Shown here: positions 43,064 through 51,833 of the stretch, one piece after another
How the letters are laid out: each line of letters opens with the position of its first letter
Position numbering within the stretch: position 1 is the first letter of the stretch
Assembly (NCBI RefSeq): GCF_001421745.1
Contig: NZ_LMKW01000011.1
Coordinates: 310,001 to 374,000 of the forward strand
DNA length: 64,000 bases
Direction: 5' to 3'
Source of the DNA: Sphingomonas sp. Leaf230
GTDB lineage: Bacteria > Pseudomonadota > Alphaproteobacteria > Sphingomonadales > Sphingomonadaceae
Translations under genes and position numbers: made by a program
The notes under the pieces: generated by a model
What the model was told of the DNA's origin: nothing
Databases searched by the model: none
What the model saw: only the letters and a program-made list of their open reading frames with translations

Positions 43064-44035
43064 ATGAGGATCGCGCTGCCGCCGACGATCGACGCCGCGG
43101 CGTTCGCGGCGCGCGATCCGTCGGCGATGGTGCTCGATCTGCACGGCGAGACGATGGGGACGTCGTGGAGCGCGCGCTTCGCTGCGCCCCCCGGCACCGA
43201 TCCGTCGTCGATCCGCGCCGCGATCGTCGCGCGGCTGGCCGGGATTGTCGCCGAGATGAGCCACTGGGCACCGGACTCGCTCCTGTCCCGCTTCAACCGG
43301 TCGCCGGGCGGCACCTGGACGACGCTCCCACGCGACTTCGCGCACGTCGTGACGCGCAGCCTGGCGATCGCGGAGGCTACCGGTGGCGCGTTCGATCCGG
43401 CGATCGGCAGGCTCGTCGATGCCTGGGGTTTCGGCCCCGTCCCCGTCGCTTGCCCCCCTAGCATACCCGAAATCGAGATGGCCCGCGCGACATCAGGCTG
43501 GTCTCGCCTCTCGTTCGCCGCCACCGGCGCGCATCTTCACCAACCCGGCGGCACCGCACTCGACCTGTCGGGGATCGCCAAGGGCCACGCGGTCGACGCC
43601 GTCGCCGACCTGCTGCACGACGCGGGTATCCCGAACGCACTGGTCGAGATCGGCGGCGAACTCGTCGGTCGCGGGATCAGGCCCGACGGCGACCCCTGGT
43701 GGGTCGACCTCGAAAGCCCGCCCGGCCTGACACTCCCCCCGCTCAGAATCGCGCTGCACGGTCAGGCAGTAGCAACCTCCGGCGACTACCGCCGCGGCGC
43801 CCACACGCTAGATCCACGCACCGGACGCCCGATCGACACCGGCGTCGTCTCCGCCAGCGTCATCCACGAGACCGCGCTCGACGCCGACGCCTGGGCGACC
43901 GCACTCACCGTGCTCGGCCCGGACGGCTTCGACCTTGCGCGAAATCACGGCATCGCCGCTCGCCTCATCACCGAAATCGGCGGCACCACGTGCGAATACC
44001 TAACCCCCGCACTCGCCGCCATGCTCGCAGACTGA
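43064..44035 (+). CDS. apbE: FAD:protein FMN transferase
   Basis: ApbE-family enzyme of about 323 residues that transfers FMN from FAD to a Thr in a partner protein. HGETMGTSWSARF near residue 28, LDLSGIAKGHAVDAVADLL (FAD and Mg site), NALVEIGGELVGRG and TSGDYRRGAHTLDPRTGRP are family signatures. No signal peptide is obvious, though the first helix could be a weak one. Start may be ATG 43064 or GTG 43043; neither has a strong ribosome site. Its presumed target is Thr105 of the DUF2271 protein. Confidence 0.9.
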   Translation: MRIALPPTIDAAAFAARDPSAMVLDLHGETMGTSWSARFAAPPGTDPSSIRAAIVARLAGIVAEMSHWAPDSLLSRFNRSPGGTWTTLPRDFAHVVTRSLAIAEATGGAFDPAIGRLVDAWGFGPVPVACPPSIPEIEMARATSGWSRLSFAATGAHLHQPGGTALDLSGIAKGHAVDAVADLLHDAGIPNALVEIGGELVGRGIRPDGDPWWVDLESPPGLTLPPLRIALHGQAVATSGDYRRGAHTLDPRTGRPIDTGVVSASVIHETALDADAWATALTVLGPDGFDLARNHGIAARLITEIGGTTCEYLTPALAAMLAD

Positions 44036-44060
44036 CAGCTTACAACCGAGCGTCTCCCAG

Positions 44061-44115
44061 TTTCCCCGCGAAGGCGGGGACCCAGACTGGACTCCCGCCT
44101 TCGCGGGAGAACAAG
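44061..44115. repeat. Inverted repeat, type B (copy 1)
   Basis: Arms TTTCCCCGCGAAGGCGGGGA and CCCGCCTTCGCGGGAGAA, each a hairpin, around CCCAGACTGG. About 55 bp. Same type at 56501-56561 and 59533-59593. It lies between apbE and the Nudix gene. Confidence 0.8.
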
Positions 44116-44208
44116 GTTAACCGCGCCGGATCGCATGTATCCCTAGCACCGAAACGCCAACGCCCCCACGACGCTACCCGATTCCGCCCTCGCGCGTTAC
44201 CAAAGCCA

Positions 44209-44970
44209 ATGACCGACGCGCTTCCCCCCGCCATCCCCGCCGCGACGCTCGTCATCTTCCGCGACACGCCAGCCGGCCCCCCGGAACTGCTGATGGTCGA
44301 GCGCGCCAAGGCGATGGCGTTCGCGGGCGGAGCACTGGTATTCCCCGGCGGCCGCGTCGATCCCGGCGACCACGCGCTGGCGGCTATGCTCGGCCGCCCC
44401 GACGACGAGACCGCCGCGCGCATCGCCGCGATCCGTGAGACGATCGAGGAGGCCGGGCTGCCGATCGGCCTGTCACCGATGCCCTCCATCCAGGCCTTCG
44501 AGCGGTTGCGCGCCGCTCTCCACGCCGGAACCGCGTTCGGTGAAGCATTGGCGGACGCAGCCACGTCCCTCGATCTCGATGCACTGGAATATTTCGCCCG
44601 CTGGCGGCCAGCGCACGCCCACGCGCGCATCTTTGACACGCGCTTCTATCTCGCCCGCCTGCCCGCCGACGCTCCCGCGGCGCGGGTCGACGAGACCGAA
44701 AACGTCCGTCTGTTCTGGGCCACCGCGGCGCACATTCTCGCCGAGACCGATGCCGGACGCGCGACGATCATCTTCCCGACCCGCCGCAATCTCGAACGCC
44801 TCGCGCAATTCACCGATTTCGACGCCGCGGTCGCTAACGCCCGCGCGCATCCTATCCGCACCGTCACGCCGTGGACCGAGATACGCGACGGCGTCGAGCA
44901 TCTCTGCATCCCCGACGACCTCGGTTATCCGATAACGTCGGAGCCGATGTCGGACGCGGTGCGCGGCTGA
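44209..44970 (+). CDS. Nudix hydrolase
   Basis: A 253-residue Nudix protein. The Nudix box is split by an insertion: GGALVFPGGRVDPGD (about 38-52), then IRETIEEAGL (near 77), as in the NUDT8/NUDT19 acyl-CoA or nucleoside diphosphatase group. The C-terminal 90 residues (RFYLARLPADAP, NLERLAQFTDFDAAV) also fit that group. Stops one base before the next ATG, so it is probably coupled to the extensin-like gene. Substrate not determined. Confidence 0.87.
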   Translation: MTDALPPAIPAATLVIFRDTPAGPPELLMVERAKAMAFAGGALVFPGGRVDPGDHALAAMLGRPDDETAARIAAIRETIEEAGLPIGLSPMPSIQAFERLRAALHAGTAFGEALADAATSLDLDALEYFARWRPAHAHARIFDTRFYLARLPADAPAARVDETENVRLFWATAAHILAETDAGRATIIFPTRRNLERLAQFTDFDAAVANARAHPIRTVTPWTEIRDGVEHLCIPDDLGYPITSEPMSDAVRG

Positions 44971-44971
44971 C

Positions 44972-45700
44972 ATGCGCGCGGTGCGGAGGATGATCGGGTG
45001 GCTGGTGGCGCTGGTCGTTATCGCGACGCTCGCGCTGATGCTGTGGGCTAGCCTGCGCGGCCGGCCGCAGGACGTGCCCTGGGCGCCGCTCGATCTCGGC
45101 CAGCCGATCGGCCTGTTCACGGGCCGCAAGCTCACCGCGCTGACCGAGGATTTCCCGCAATGCCGCGCGCTGCTCGACCGCGCGGGGGTGCGCTACACCG
45201 TCCTGCCGCCACGCAAGGGCGAGGGGCAATGCGGCTATGCAGACGGCGTGCGCCTGACCGGCGGTGCTCGAAAGATCGCCTTCGCACCTGCCGGGTTAGG
45301 CGTCGCCTGTCCGGTCGCCGCGGCGCTGGCGATGTGGGAATGGAACATCGTCCAGCCTGCCGCCGAACGGCACTTCGGCGCACGCGTCGCGACGATCGAT
45401 CATTTCGGCAGCTATAGTTGCCGCCGCATCGCCGGCAGTCATTCGAGCAACTGGAGCGAACACGCGACTGCCGACGCGGTCGACATCGCCGGTTTCCGCC
45501 TGACCGACGGCACCCGCGTCACCGTCGCGCGAGACTGGAAAGGCGACGATCCCAAAGCCGCATTCCTCCGCGACGTCCGCGACGGCGCCTGCCAGCTGTT
45601 CGCGACGACCTTATCCCCCGAATACAACGCCGCGCATGCCGATCACCTGCATCTCGACCAGGCGAACCGTGGGTCGATGGGATTGCGTGCGTGTCGGTGA
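44972..45700 (+). CDS. Extensin-like C-terminal domain protein
   Basis: A 242-residue protein with one N-terminal membrane anchor (MIGWLVALVVIATLALMLWA) and an extensin-like C-terminal domain, probably periplasmic. The domain core SYSCRRIAGSHSSNWSEHAT-ADAVDI has the H-x4-A-x-D-I metal site, and HADHLHLD near the end adds two histidines, resembling zinc D-Ala-D-Ala peptidases. Four or more cysteines may form disulfides. A role in peptidoglycan or cell envelope is likely. Starts 1 bp after the Nudix stop. Confidence 0.82.
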   Translation: MRAVRRMIGWLVALVVIATLALMLWASLRGRPQDVPWAPLDLGQPIGLFTGRKLTALTEDFPQCRALLDRAGVRYTVLPPRKGEGQCGYADGVRLTGGARKIAFAPAGLGVACPVAAALAMWEWNIVQPAAERHFGARVATIDHFGSYSCRRIAGSHSSNWSEHATADAVDIAGFRLTDGTRVTVARDWKGDDPKAAFLRDVRDGACQLFATTLSPEYNAAHADHLHLDQANRGSMGLRACR

Positions 45701-45716
45701 TCCGATCCCCCTCGTA

Positions 45717-45820
45717 CCCCCCCGGCGAAGGCCGGGGTCCAATTGGGAGACCTGGCTAAACGAAGGGGTGCGCATCGTTACTGCGACCTCTCCAATTGGG
45801 CCCGGCCTTCGCCGGGGTGG
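45717..45820. repeat. 104-bp inverted repeat, type C (copy 1)
   Basis: Ends CCCCGGCGAAGGCCGGGGTC and CCCGGCCTTCGCCGGGG with inner CCAATTGGGAG and CTCCAATTGGG arms. The asymmetric middle CGTTACTGCGACC occurs in the opposite orientation in the copy at 59666-59772. It follows the extensin-like gene. Confidence 0.82.
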
Positions 45821-45858
45821 ATAACGCCCTGACAGTCCGCCTCGCTACCCGTGAGATT

Positions 45859-46413
45859 TCAGCTCGCCAAGGTCGTCCCCGAATCCACCTTCTCGACCCA
45901 ATACGGAAAGAAAGCCGGCTGCCGGTTCGACCAGCCCGACGCGGTCGCCGCCGCCTCGCTGATCGACTGGAGCAGCTTCCGCCGCAGTTCCGGATGCAGA
46001 TGCGGCAGCGCCGCCGCCGCGCAGAACGCCGATGGCAGCCACGGCCGGACTTCCGCCCCGATCAACCGCTCGTACAGGAACCGCAACGCCGAGAAACTCG
46101 TCAGCCGCCCCTGCCCCAGGTCAAACGCAACCAGCGTCATCAGTGGCGCCAGAAACGGCTCGATCGCATCGAGCCCACTATCGTCCGGCACCATCGCGCG
46201 CAGATCGGGAAGGTTGTTGTACAGCCGCGCCTGCGCCCGGATGCTTGCCGCCTCGACCACGTCGCGGGACCAGCGCTGCATCGCGTCCTCACGGTCCAGC
46301 CCCACGTCGAGCGAACGCCGGATATACCGCTGCGTCGAACTCGGAAAAGCCGCGAATTCCTTCATCTCGGCGAGGGTCATCGACCCCTGTGCCGGTTTCA
46401 TTCTGGAAGCCAT
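45859..46413 (-). CDS. Hypothetical protein, 184 residues
   Basis: Not recognised. A soluble, helix-rich protein: EMKEFAAFPSSTQRYIRRSL, RWSRDVVEAASIRAQARLYN, LMTLVAFDLGQGRLTSFSAL, and a distinctive end WSNRQPAFFPYWVEKVDSGT. No signal peptide or membrane helix. ATG 46413 is the first in-frame start; ATGs at codons 5 and 12 are possible. Codon use is like its neighbours, so I think it is real. Function unknown. Confidence 0.65.
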   Translation of the reverse strand: MASRMKPAQGSMTLAEMKEFAAFPSSTQRYIRRSLDVGLDREDAMQRWSRDVVEAASIRAQARLYNNLPDLRAMVPDDSGLDAIEPFLAPLMTLVAFDLGQGRLTSFSALRFLYERLIGAEVRPWLPSAFCAAAALPHLHPELRRKLLQSISEAAATASGWSNRQPAFFPYWVEKVDSGTTLAS

Positions 46414-46594
46414 GTCGTCACCCCGCTCTCGTCAAGGAACCGGCAGACTATGCGCTCGGATGGTTAACAACGACCCTATCGCGCGTCATCTTTCCGTAAC
46501 ACCAAGCGACCATGAAAGCTGTTGCGCTGCAACAAGGCTGCGACGAACCGAACGAAACTAAGCGATTTGATCGTCTTGCGAGGCGTTTGGGCAA

Positions 46595-46625
46595 CAAAAA
46601 AGCGCCGGTCGTTGCTGACCGACGC
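46595..46625 (-). terminator. Rho-independent terminator of the 99-residue protein gene
   Basis: Read on the minus strand: GCGTCGGTC-AGCAAC-GACCGGCGC stem (one G-T pair) followed by six T. It begins 24 bp after the stop at 46650. Confidence 0.82.
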
Positions 46626-46649
46626 CCGTTCGTTGAGCAAATGCGAGGG

Positions 46650-46949
46650 TTACGCCTGCTTTTCGCGCAGCGCCCGCTCGGCATCCTCGTCATAGCCCGA
46701 CGACTTCGCCGGCTCGGTGCCAGACCCCGGCTGCGTCGCCGAAATCGGATCGCTGCCGTCCATCGACTCGTCGAGCCCGTTGTCGAGACGCGCGTCGGCG
46801 CTGTCGGGGTTCTTCTGCAGGCGCTTGCCGATCGACTTGTCCTGGCCCGCCTCCTGGCGCGGATCGCGACCCGAGCTCTTGCCCTCGGCATCCTTGTCGT
46901 CGGGCGCTACGGACAGGCTATCCAGCGCGCTTTTGTCTATGTCGGTCAT
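46650..46949 (-). CDS. Small acidic, probably disordered protein
   Basis: A 99-residue hydrophilic protein with no predicted fold: repeated Asp/Ser/Lys/Gln segments (DDKDAEGKSSGRDPRQEAGQ; DSADARLDNGLDESMDGSD). No cysteine, tryptophan or hydrophobic core. It has its own terminator and a start ATG with AAAGGGAC upstream, so expression is likely. It resembles stress-related small hydrophilic proteins in composition only; I cannot assign a family. Confidence 0.65.
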   Translation of the reverse strand: MTDIDKSALDSLSVAPDDKDAEGKSSGRDPRQEAGQDKSIGKRLQKNPDSADARLDNGLDESMDGSDPISATQPGSGTEPAKSSGYDEDAERALREKQA

Positions 46950-47030
46950 TGCGACGTCCCTTTTTAATCTTGGCGATGACCAACGGTCGAAGCGAAGTTT
47001 GTTTCCCGGCGATGGGCTCCGCGGGGCGGC

Positions 47031-47810
47031 TCAATCCAGCGGCGTCACCTTCACCGTCTGCTCCCACAGATATGCCTGCCCGAACACCGTCATGAACGCG
47101 ATATCGGTCGCATCGCGCCCGACGCAGACCCGCGCGATATCGCTGCACGTCGCCATCTTCGTCGCATCGATCAGCCGCCAGTCGCCTGCCAGCCACAGCT
47201 CCGCGACCGCATGGAAGTCGGGCGGATCGACACCCGGTGCATAGGCCGACACGCACCGCGCCGGAATCCCACCCGCCCGCGCGAGCGACACGAGCAGATG
47301 CGAATAATCCCGACACACCCCCGAGCGCGACGCAAACGTATCGAGCGCAGTCGTCTCCCCGCTGCTCGATCCGCATCGATAGTCGAGCGACTGATACACC
47401 CACTCGGTCAGCGCCGCCGCCAGCGGTCCGCCTTCCAGTCCCCCGAATTCGCGCGCGACGAACCCCTCGAACCGATCCGACGGACAATAACGGCTGGGCA
47501 TCAGATACGGCGTCAGTTCGCCATCGAGCATCCGCGGCGACGTCGCCGGATACAGCTCGAGCTGCACCCGCTCGCGCTTCACCGCGACGATGGCCTTATA
47601 CTCGGCCGTGAACCGCCCATGTCCGCGCGACCAGCAACGCTGGCCGATCCCGTCCTCGCCGCGCACGGCCCGGATCGGACTGTCCGACCACAGGGTAAGG
47701 GACTCGGACTCGATCGTCTGGTCGGCCATCGCCGCCGCCTCGATCTGGAGGAGCACATCGGCGTCCCCCGTGATCCCGTAATCCAGACGCACGTCGATCG
47801 AGAGCCGCAT
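47031..47810 (-). CDS. Transglutaminase-like cysteine protease-fold protein
   Basis: A 259-residue protein with an N-terminal beta domain (about 1-125) and a transglutaminase-like domain. The triad is visible: Cys in RSGVCRDYSHLLVSLAR, His in DFHAVAELWLAG, Asp in RLIDATKMATCSD. ATG 47810 (MRLSIDVRL) follows GGGAC; a second ATG lies four codons upstream. No signal peptide. Such proteins are often cytosolic peptidases or cross-linkers of unknown substrate. Confidence 0.86.
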   Translation of the reverse strand: MRLSIDVRLDYGITGDADVLLQIEAAAMADQTIESESLTLWSDSPIRAVRGEDGIGQRCWSRGHGRFTAEYKAIVAVKRERVQLELYPATSPRMLDGELTPYLMPSRYCPSDRFEGFVAREFGGLEGGPLAAALTEWVYQSLDYRCGSSSGETTALDTFASRSGVCRDYSHLLVSLARAGGIPARCVSAYAPGVDPPDFHAVAELWLAGDWRLIDATKMATCSDIARVCVGRDATDIAFMTVFGQAYLWEQTVKVTPLD

Positions 47811-47837
47811 TGCGCGTCCCATTCCTGTCCCGAGGCC

Positions 47838-47873
47838 AAAAGAAAAGGGCCCGGCGGTGTCCCGCCGAGCCCT
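47838..47873 (-). terminator. Rho-independent terminator of the YccA-like gene
   Basis: Minus-strand stem GGGCTCGGCGG/CCGCCGGGCCC (one bulge) with GACA loop, followed by TTTTCTTTT. It lies 26 bp after the YccA-like stop at 47899 and before the transglutaminase-like gene. Confidence 0.82.
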
Positions 47874-47898
47874 GCGTTCGTCACACCCTTAGCGGGAG

Positions 47899-48648
47899 TT
47901 AGTTGCGGCTGCTACCAAACAGACGCAGCACGAACATGAACATGTTGATGAAGTCGAGGTACAGGCTCAGCGCCGACATGATAACGACCTTGCCAACCAT
48001 GTCCGTGCCAGCGACCTGCGCATACAGCGCCTTGGTACGCTGCGTGTCGTAGGCGGTGAGGCCCGCGAACAGCAGCACGCCGACGCCGCTGATGACCAGC
48101 TGCATGACGCCCGACTGCAGGAACATGTTGATCAGGCTCGCGACCAGCAGGCCGACGACGCCGATGATCAGGAAGGTCCCGAACGCCGACAGGTCGCGCT
48201 TGGTGGTGTAGCCGTACAGGCTGAGACCAGCGAAACCGGCTGCGGTGGCGAAGAACGCACCCGCGATCGACGTGCCGCTATAGACCAGGAAGATGGTCGA
48301 CATCGACAGGCCCATCAGGACGGCAAAGCCCCAGAAGAGCATCTGCATCGTGCCGGTCGACATCTTGTTCTGGCCATAGCTCATGCCGAACACGATCGCG
48401 AGCGGCGAGAACATGATGACGTACTTCAGGATGCCGCCGCTCATGAACACCTGTGCGGCAGGCGACTCTGCGCCGCCCCATGCGAACAGCATCGCGACGA
48501 TGCCCGTCAGCAGGACAGCCGAGCCCATGTAGTTATACACGGACAGCATGTACGACCGGAGACCAGCGTCATAGGCCTCGGTACGCTGGCCCGTGGCCGT
48601 CGTTCCGAACGGCGCGGCGCGGGGCCGGGGGTCAGACCAATTAGCCAT
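47899..48648 (-). CDS. Bax inhibitor-1/YccA family membrane protein
   Basis: Inner-membrane protein of 249 residues with seven predicted helices. Family motifs: LSVYNYMGSAVLLTGIVAML near the start, SLYGYTTKRDLSAFGTFL, and C-terminal AYDTQRTKALY ... LSLYLDFINMFMFVLRLFG, containing the paired aspartates that form the pH/Ca gate in BI-1 proteins. E. coli YccA modulates FtsH. ATG 48648 is preferred since the cytosolic N-terminus starts there. It has its own terminator at 47838-47873. Confidence 0.92.
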   Translation of the reverse strand: MANWSDPRPRAAPFGTTATGQRTEAYDAGLRSYMLSVYNYMGSAVLLTGIVAMLFAWGGAESPAAQVFMSGGILKYVIMFSPLAIVFGMSYGQNKMSTGTMQMLFWGFAVLMGLSMSTIFLVYSGTSIAGAFFATAAGFAGLSLYGYTTKRDLSAFGTFLIIGVVGLLVASLINMFLQSGVMQLVISGVGVLLFAGLTAYDTQRTKALYAQVAGTDMVGKVVIMSALSLYLDFINMFMFVLRLFGSSRN

Positions 48649-48770
48649 GGTGAAATCAGCTCCTTTGTCCGGCATGGTGCCGGTTACGGTGAATATCGTC
48701 TTTTACAGGACGCTTTTCAAGCAGAGTGGTTGCATCGGGATGGTGGTTCGCGGTTAACCTGCCGCAATCC

Positions 48771-49328
48771 ATGATCCGCCTTTTCGTCGCCCTTCGCCCG
48801 CCGCCCGCTATCCGTCAGAGCTTGCTCGACATAATGGAGGGCGTGCCCACCGCACGCTGGCAGGACGAGGAACAGCTGCACGTGACGCTCCGCTTCATCG
48901 GCGAGGTCGAACGACCGGTCGCGGAGGACGTCGCGGTCGCTTTGAGCCAGATCGTCGCGCCGGCCCCGAGCGTCGCGCTCATCGGAGTCGGCCGGTTCGA
49001 GAAGCGCGGACGAACCGATACGCTCTGGGCCGGCGTGACGCCCCCCGACGCGCTCGCCGCGCTCCACCGCAAGGTCGACCAGGCGTGCGTCCGCGCCGGC
49101 CTCCCGCCCGAACACCGCGCCTATCTCCCGCACATCACCGTCGCGCGGCTGGCACGGTCGGCGGGCGTCGGGTTCGCGATCGAGGACTGGCTCGCGACGC
49201 ATGCCGCACTGTCAAGCGCGCCCTTCCCGCTACCCCATCTCGTGCTGTACCAGAGCCACCTCGGCCGCGACGGCGCGACGTACGAACCCGTCGCGCGCTG
49301 GCCGCTCGATACCGGGGGTGGAACCTGA
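48771..49328 (+). CDS. thpR: RNA 2',3'-cyclic phosphodiesterase (ThpR / 2'-5' RNA ligase family)
   Basis: A 185-residue 2H-phosphoesterase. The two catalytic H-x-T motifs, HVTL (near residue 42) and HITV (near 122), are intact, and MIRLFVALRPP is the family start. ATG 48771 is chosen over an upstream ATG at 48726 for that reason. The enzyme opens 2',3'-cyclic phosphates on RNA and can join tRNA halves in vitro. Downstream, sodC begins after 44 bp. Confidence 0.92.
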   Translation: MIRLFVALRPPPAIRQSLLDIMEGVPTARWQDEEQLHVTLRFIGEVERPVAEDVAVALSQIVAPAPSVALIGVGRFEKRGRTDTLWAGVTPPDALAALHRKVDQACVRAGLPPEHRAYLPHITVARLARSAGVGFAIEDWLATHAALSSAPFPLPHLVLYQSHLGRDGATYEPVARWPLDTGGGT

Positions 49329-49372
49329 GCCACGGCGAAGGGTTCGCCAAGAGATCAACAGGGAGAGACACT

Positions 49373-49909
49373 ATGCGGATTGCGACACTGGCACTGCTCG
49401 GCGCGGCAACGATTGGGCTCACCGCCTGCGAGAAGACTGGAATGGAGACCGGCGCACCCGTTGCAGGGGGACAGCGCGCCACCGCCACGCTCCAGACCGC
49501 GACCGGCACCGACGTCGGCCGCGCCACCGCCACCGAAGTCGCGGGCGGCCTCCGCTTCACGCTCGACGCCAAGGCGATGCCCCCCGGCACGCACGGCGCG
49601 CACATCCACATGGTCGGCCGCTGCGACGCCCCCGACTTCACGACCGCGGGCGGCCACTGGAACCCGACCGGCATGAAGCACGGCAGCATGAACCCGCAGG
49701 GTCCGCACGAGGGCGACCTGCCCAACCTGATCATCGGCACCGACGGCCGCGGCACGATCGGCATCACGATCCCCGGCGCGACGATGGCGGGGCTGATGGA
49801 CACGGACGGCTCGGCGTTCGTGGTGCATGCCGGTCCCGACGACATGATGACCGATCCGGCCGGCAACAGCGGCGGGCGAATCGCCTGCGGTGTGTTCCAG
49901 GCGGGGTGA
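49373..49909 (+). CDS. sodC: Cu/Zn superoxide dismutase, predicted lipoprotein
   Basis: A 178-residue enzyme that removes superoxide in the periplasm. Lipobox GLTAC gives lipid-modified Cys19. Copper and zinc ligands are present in GAHIHMVGRCD, GGHWNPTGMKHG, GPHEGDLPN and FVVHAGPDD, and the substrate-guiding arginine in GGRIACGV. ATG 49373 follows GGGAGAG. Length and motifs are those of bacterial SodC. Confidence 0.94.
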   Translation: MRIATLALLGAATIGLTACEKTGMETGAPVAGGQRATATLQTATGTDVGRATATEVAGGLRFTLDAKAMPPGTHGAHIHMVGRCDAPDFTTAGGHWNPTGMKHGSMNPQGPHEGDLPNLIIGTDGRGTIGITIPGATMAGLMDTDGSAFVVHAGPDDMMTDPAGNSGGRIACGVFQAG

Positions 49910-49917
49910 GTACGTGG

Positions 49918-49940
49918 CCCCTCCTAATCTTCAGGAGGGG
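49918..49940. other. GC hairpin after sodC
   Basis: CCCCTCCT/AGGAGGGG perfect 8-bp stem with a seven-base loop, 8 bp after the sodC stop. No T-run follows, so it is a possible but unproven transcript-end structure. Confidence 0.45.
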
Positions 49941-49960
49941 CACATTCGCCTGCGCAACGT

Positions 49961-50126
49961 CCGTTCGTGCTGAGCAGAGACCGAGTAGTCGCCGAAGGCG
50001 GCGTATCGACGGCTCGTCTCGAAGCACATGTTTCGCGCACCGACCCGCCCCCTCCCCGTTCGCCCTGAGCGAAGTCGAAGGGCATGCCCCAGGCGCAGGT
50101 GGCTCGACTTCGCTCAACACGAACGG
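49961..50126. repeat. Long inverted repeat, type G
   Basis: Ends CCGTTCGTGCTGAGC and GCTCAACACGAACGG face each other across 166 bp. The interior holds further pairs such as CGCCCTGAGCGAAGTCGAAG with CTCGACTTCGCTC. Common sphingomonad intergenic type. It occupies most of the gap between sodC and the MFS gene; no gene is seen. Confidence 0.75.
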
Positions 50127-50160
50127 AAGAGGGTGGCCGGGATAGGTTCAACAGTAGCGG

Positions 50161-51729
50161 TTAAACCGTCTCCCCCGCTGCCCGCGCCCTAGCCTCCCGC
50201 GTAGCCTCAGCCCCCGGCGCCAGCCGGTACGCAGCAACCGCACACGCCAGCGTGATCGGCGTCACCACCAGCAATGACAGCATCCCGATCGACAAGCTCC
50301 CGGTCAGCGTCGACACCCGCCCCGCCATATACGGCCCGAGCGCCAGCCCGATCAGCGTCGTCCCGATGAAGAACGTCGCCGTCGCCGTCCCCCGCATCCG
50401 CGGCAAGACCATGTCCTGCGTGGTCGCCGCCGCCGCCCCGAGCGCGCACGACGCGGTCAACTGCGCGAGGAATATCCCGGTATAGAACGCGACCGGCGAC
50501 GACGCGGTGAAGGCGAGGATCAGGAACGGCACCGGCACCACCGCACCGAAGATCACCACCCACAACCGCCCCGCCGGGTTGCCTTGCCGCAACCGATCCG
50601 ACACCACGCCGCCGATCGTCAGCCCCAGGAAACCAGCGGTCGCGCCAAGGCTGCCGATCATGAACCCCGCCGACGCCGGCGTCGCACCAAGCTCGCGCAA
50701 CGCATAGGGCGCCGCCCAGAAACTCGCCGCATAGCTCAGGAACGCGTTCAGCCCATACGCCACCACCGTGCAGAGAAACGCCGGCGTCCCCACGATCAGC
50801 GCAAACGTCGGCGGATCGCGCCGCTTCAGCGCCGAGGCCCACGAGAACACCGCATACACGCCGATCCCGATCGCCACCCATTGCGGCCACGGCTCGCCCG
50901 CCGCCACCAGCCCCGACACAGCCGCGACCACCAGCGCTAGCGCAACAAGGTTATACCCGAGCGCCCGCGCCCCTCCCATCGCCGCACCGATCAAGGTCAG
51001 CGGCGGCACGATCGTCACCAGTTCGGCCCCGAACGCGCGGAACGGCGCCGGATGCTTTTCCGGCTCGGGCAGCCCCTCAACCAGCCCACGGATTGGCTCC
51101 TTCAACGTCGCGATCCAGACGGCGAGCAACAGCCCAGGCACGCCGACCGCCATGAACGCCGCCTGCCAGCCAACCAGCCCGAGCGGTCCGCCGCCCGGAT
51201 AGGCCTTGTTCCAGCCCTGCACGATCAGCCCGCCGATGAACAACGAACAGCCGCCGCCCACGTACAATCCAGCGGAATAGATCGACAAAGCCGTCGCCCG
51301 CAGCCGCTTCGGGAAATAATCGGAGATGATCGAATACGCCGACGGACTCGCCGTCGCCTCGCCGATCCCGACGCCGATCCGCGCCGCGGCAAGATGCCCG
51401 CCGGTCTTCGAAAAGCCCGACAGCGCGGTCATCACCGACCAGAGCGACAGTCCGATCGTCATCAGCCTGATGCGGTGCCAATTGTCCGCCAGCCGCCCCA
51501 GCGGAATGCCAAACAGCGAGTAGAACACCCCGAACGCGGTACCGTACAGGAACCCGAGATCCTGATCTTTGAGCCCCAGGTCGCGCTTGATGTCCTCCGC
51601 CAGGATCGAGATGATCTGCCGGTCGACGAAGTTCAGGACGTAGACGAGGAACAGGATCGACAACACGTACCAGGCGTAGCGCGATGCACCTTTCTCCGGC
51701 TCGCCCATAACGGTTTCGGCGTTCGCCAT
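50161..51729 (-). CDS. MFS transporter (Spinster-like)
   Basis: A 522-residue inner-membrane transporter with twelve predicted helices and a longer middle loop. FVDRQIISILAEDIKRDLGL is the N-terminal signature of the bacterial Spinster/hexuronate-like subgroup; GRLADNWHRIRLMTIGL is the loop 2-3 motif. Substrate unknown. It is convergent with sodC, upstream of the exosortase-associated glycosyltransferase group but not obviously part of it. Confidence 0.87.
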   Translation of the reverse strand: MANAETVMGEPEKGASRYAWYVLSILFLVYVLNFVDRQIISILAEDIKRDLGLKDQDLGFLYGTAFGVFYSLFGIPLGRLADNWHRIRLMTIGLSLWSVMTALSGFSKTGGHLAAARIGVGIGEATASPSAYSIISDYFPKRLRATALSIYSAGLYVGGGCSLFIGGLIVQGWNKAYPGGGPLGLVGWQAAFMAVGVPGLLLAVWIATLKEPIRGLVEGLPEPEKHPAPFRAFGAELVTIVPPLTLIGAAMGGARALGYNLVALALVVAAVSGLVAAGEPWPQWVAIGIGVYAVFSWASALKRRDPPTFALIVGTPAFLCTVVAYGLNAFLSYAASFWAAPYALRELGATPASAGFMIGSLGATAGFLGLTIGGVVSDRLRQGNPAGRLWVVIFGAVVPVPFLILAFTASSPVAFYTGIFLAQLTASCALGAAAATTQDMVLPRMRGTATATFFIGTTLIGLALGPYMAGRVSTLTGSLSIGMLSLLVVTPITLACAVAAYRLAPGAEATREARARAAGETV

Positions 51730-51833
51730 GATCCCTCCCCGATGTTTTTCGAGCTATGGGTATCAGAGCTATGAAGAGAGAAACAGCGCTTTCGGCAGGC
51801 CCGGGTACGCCAGGCGAGCGGTGCGCCTCTACC

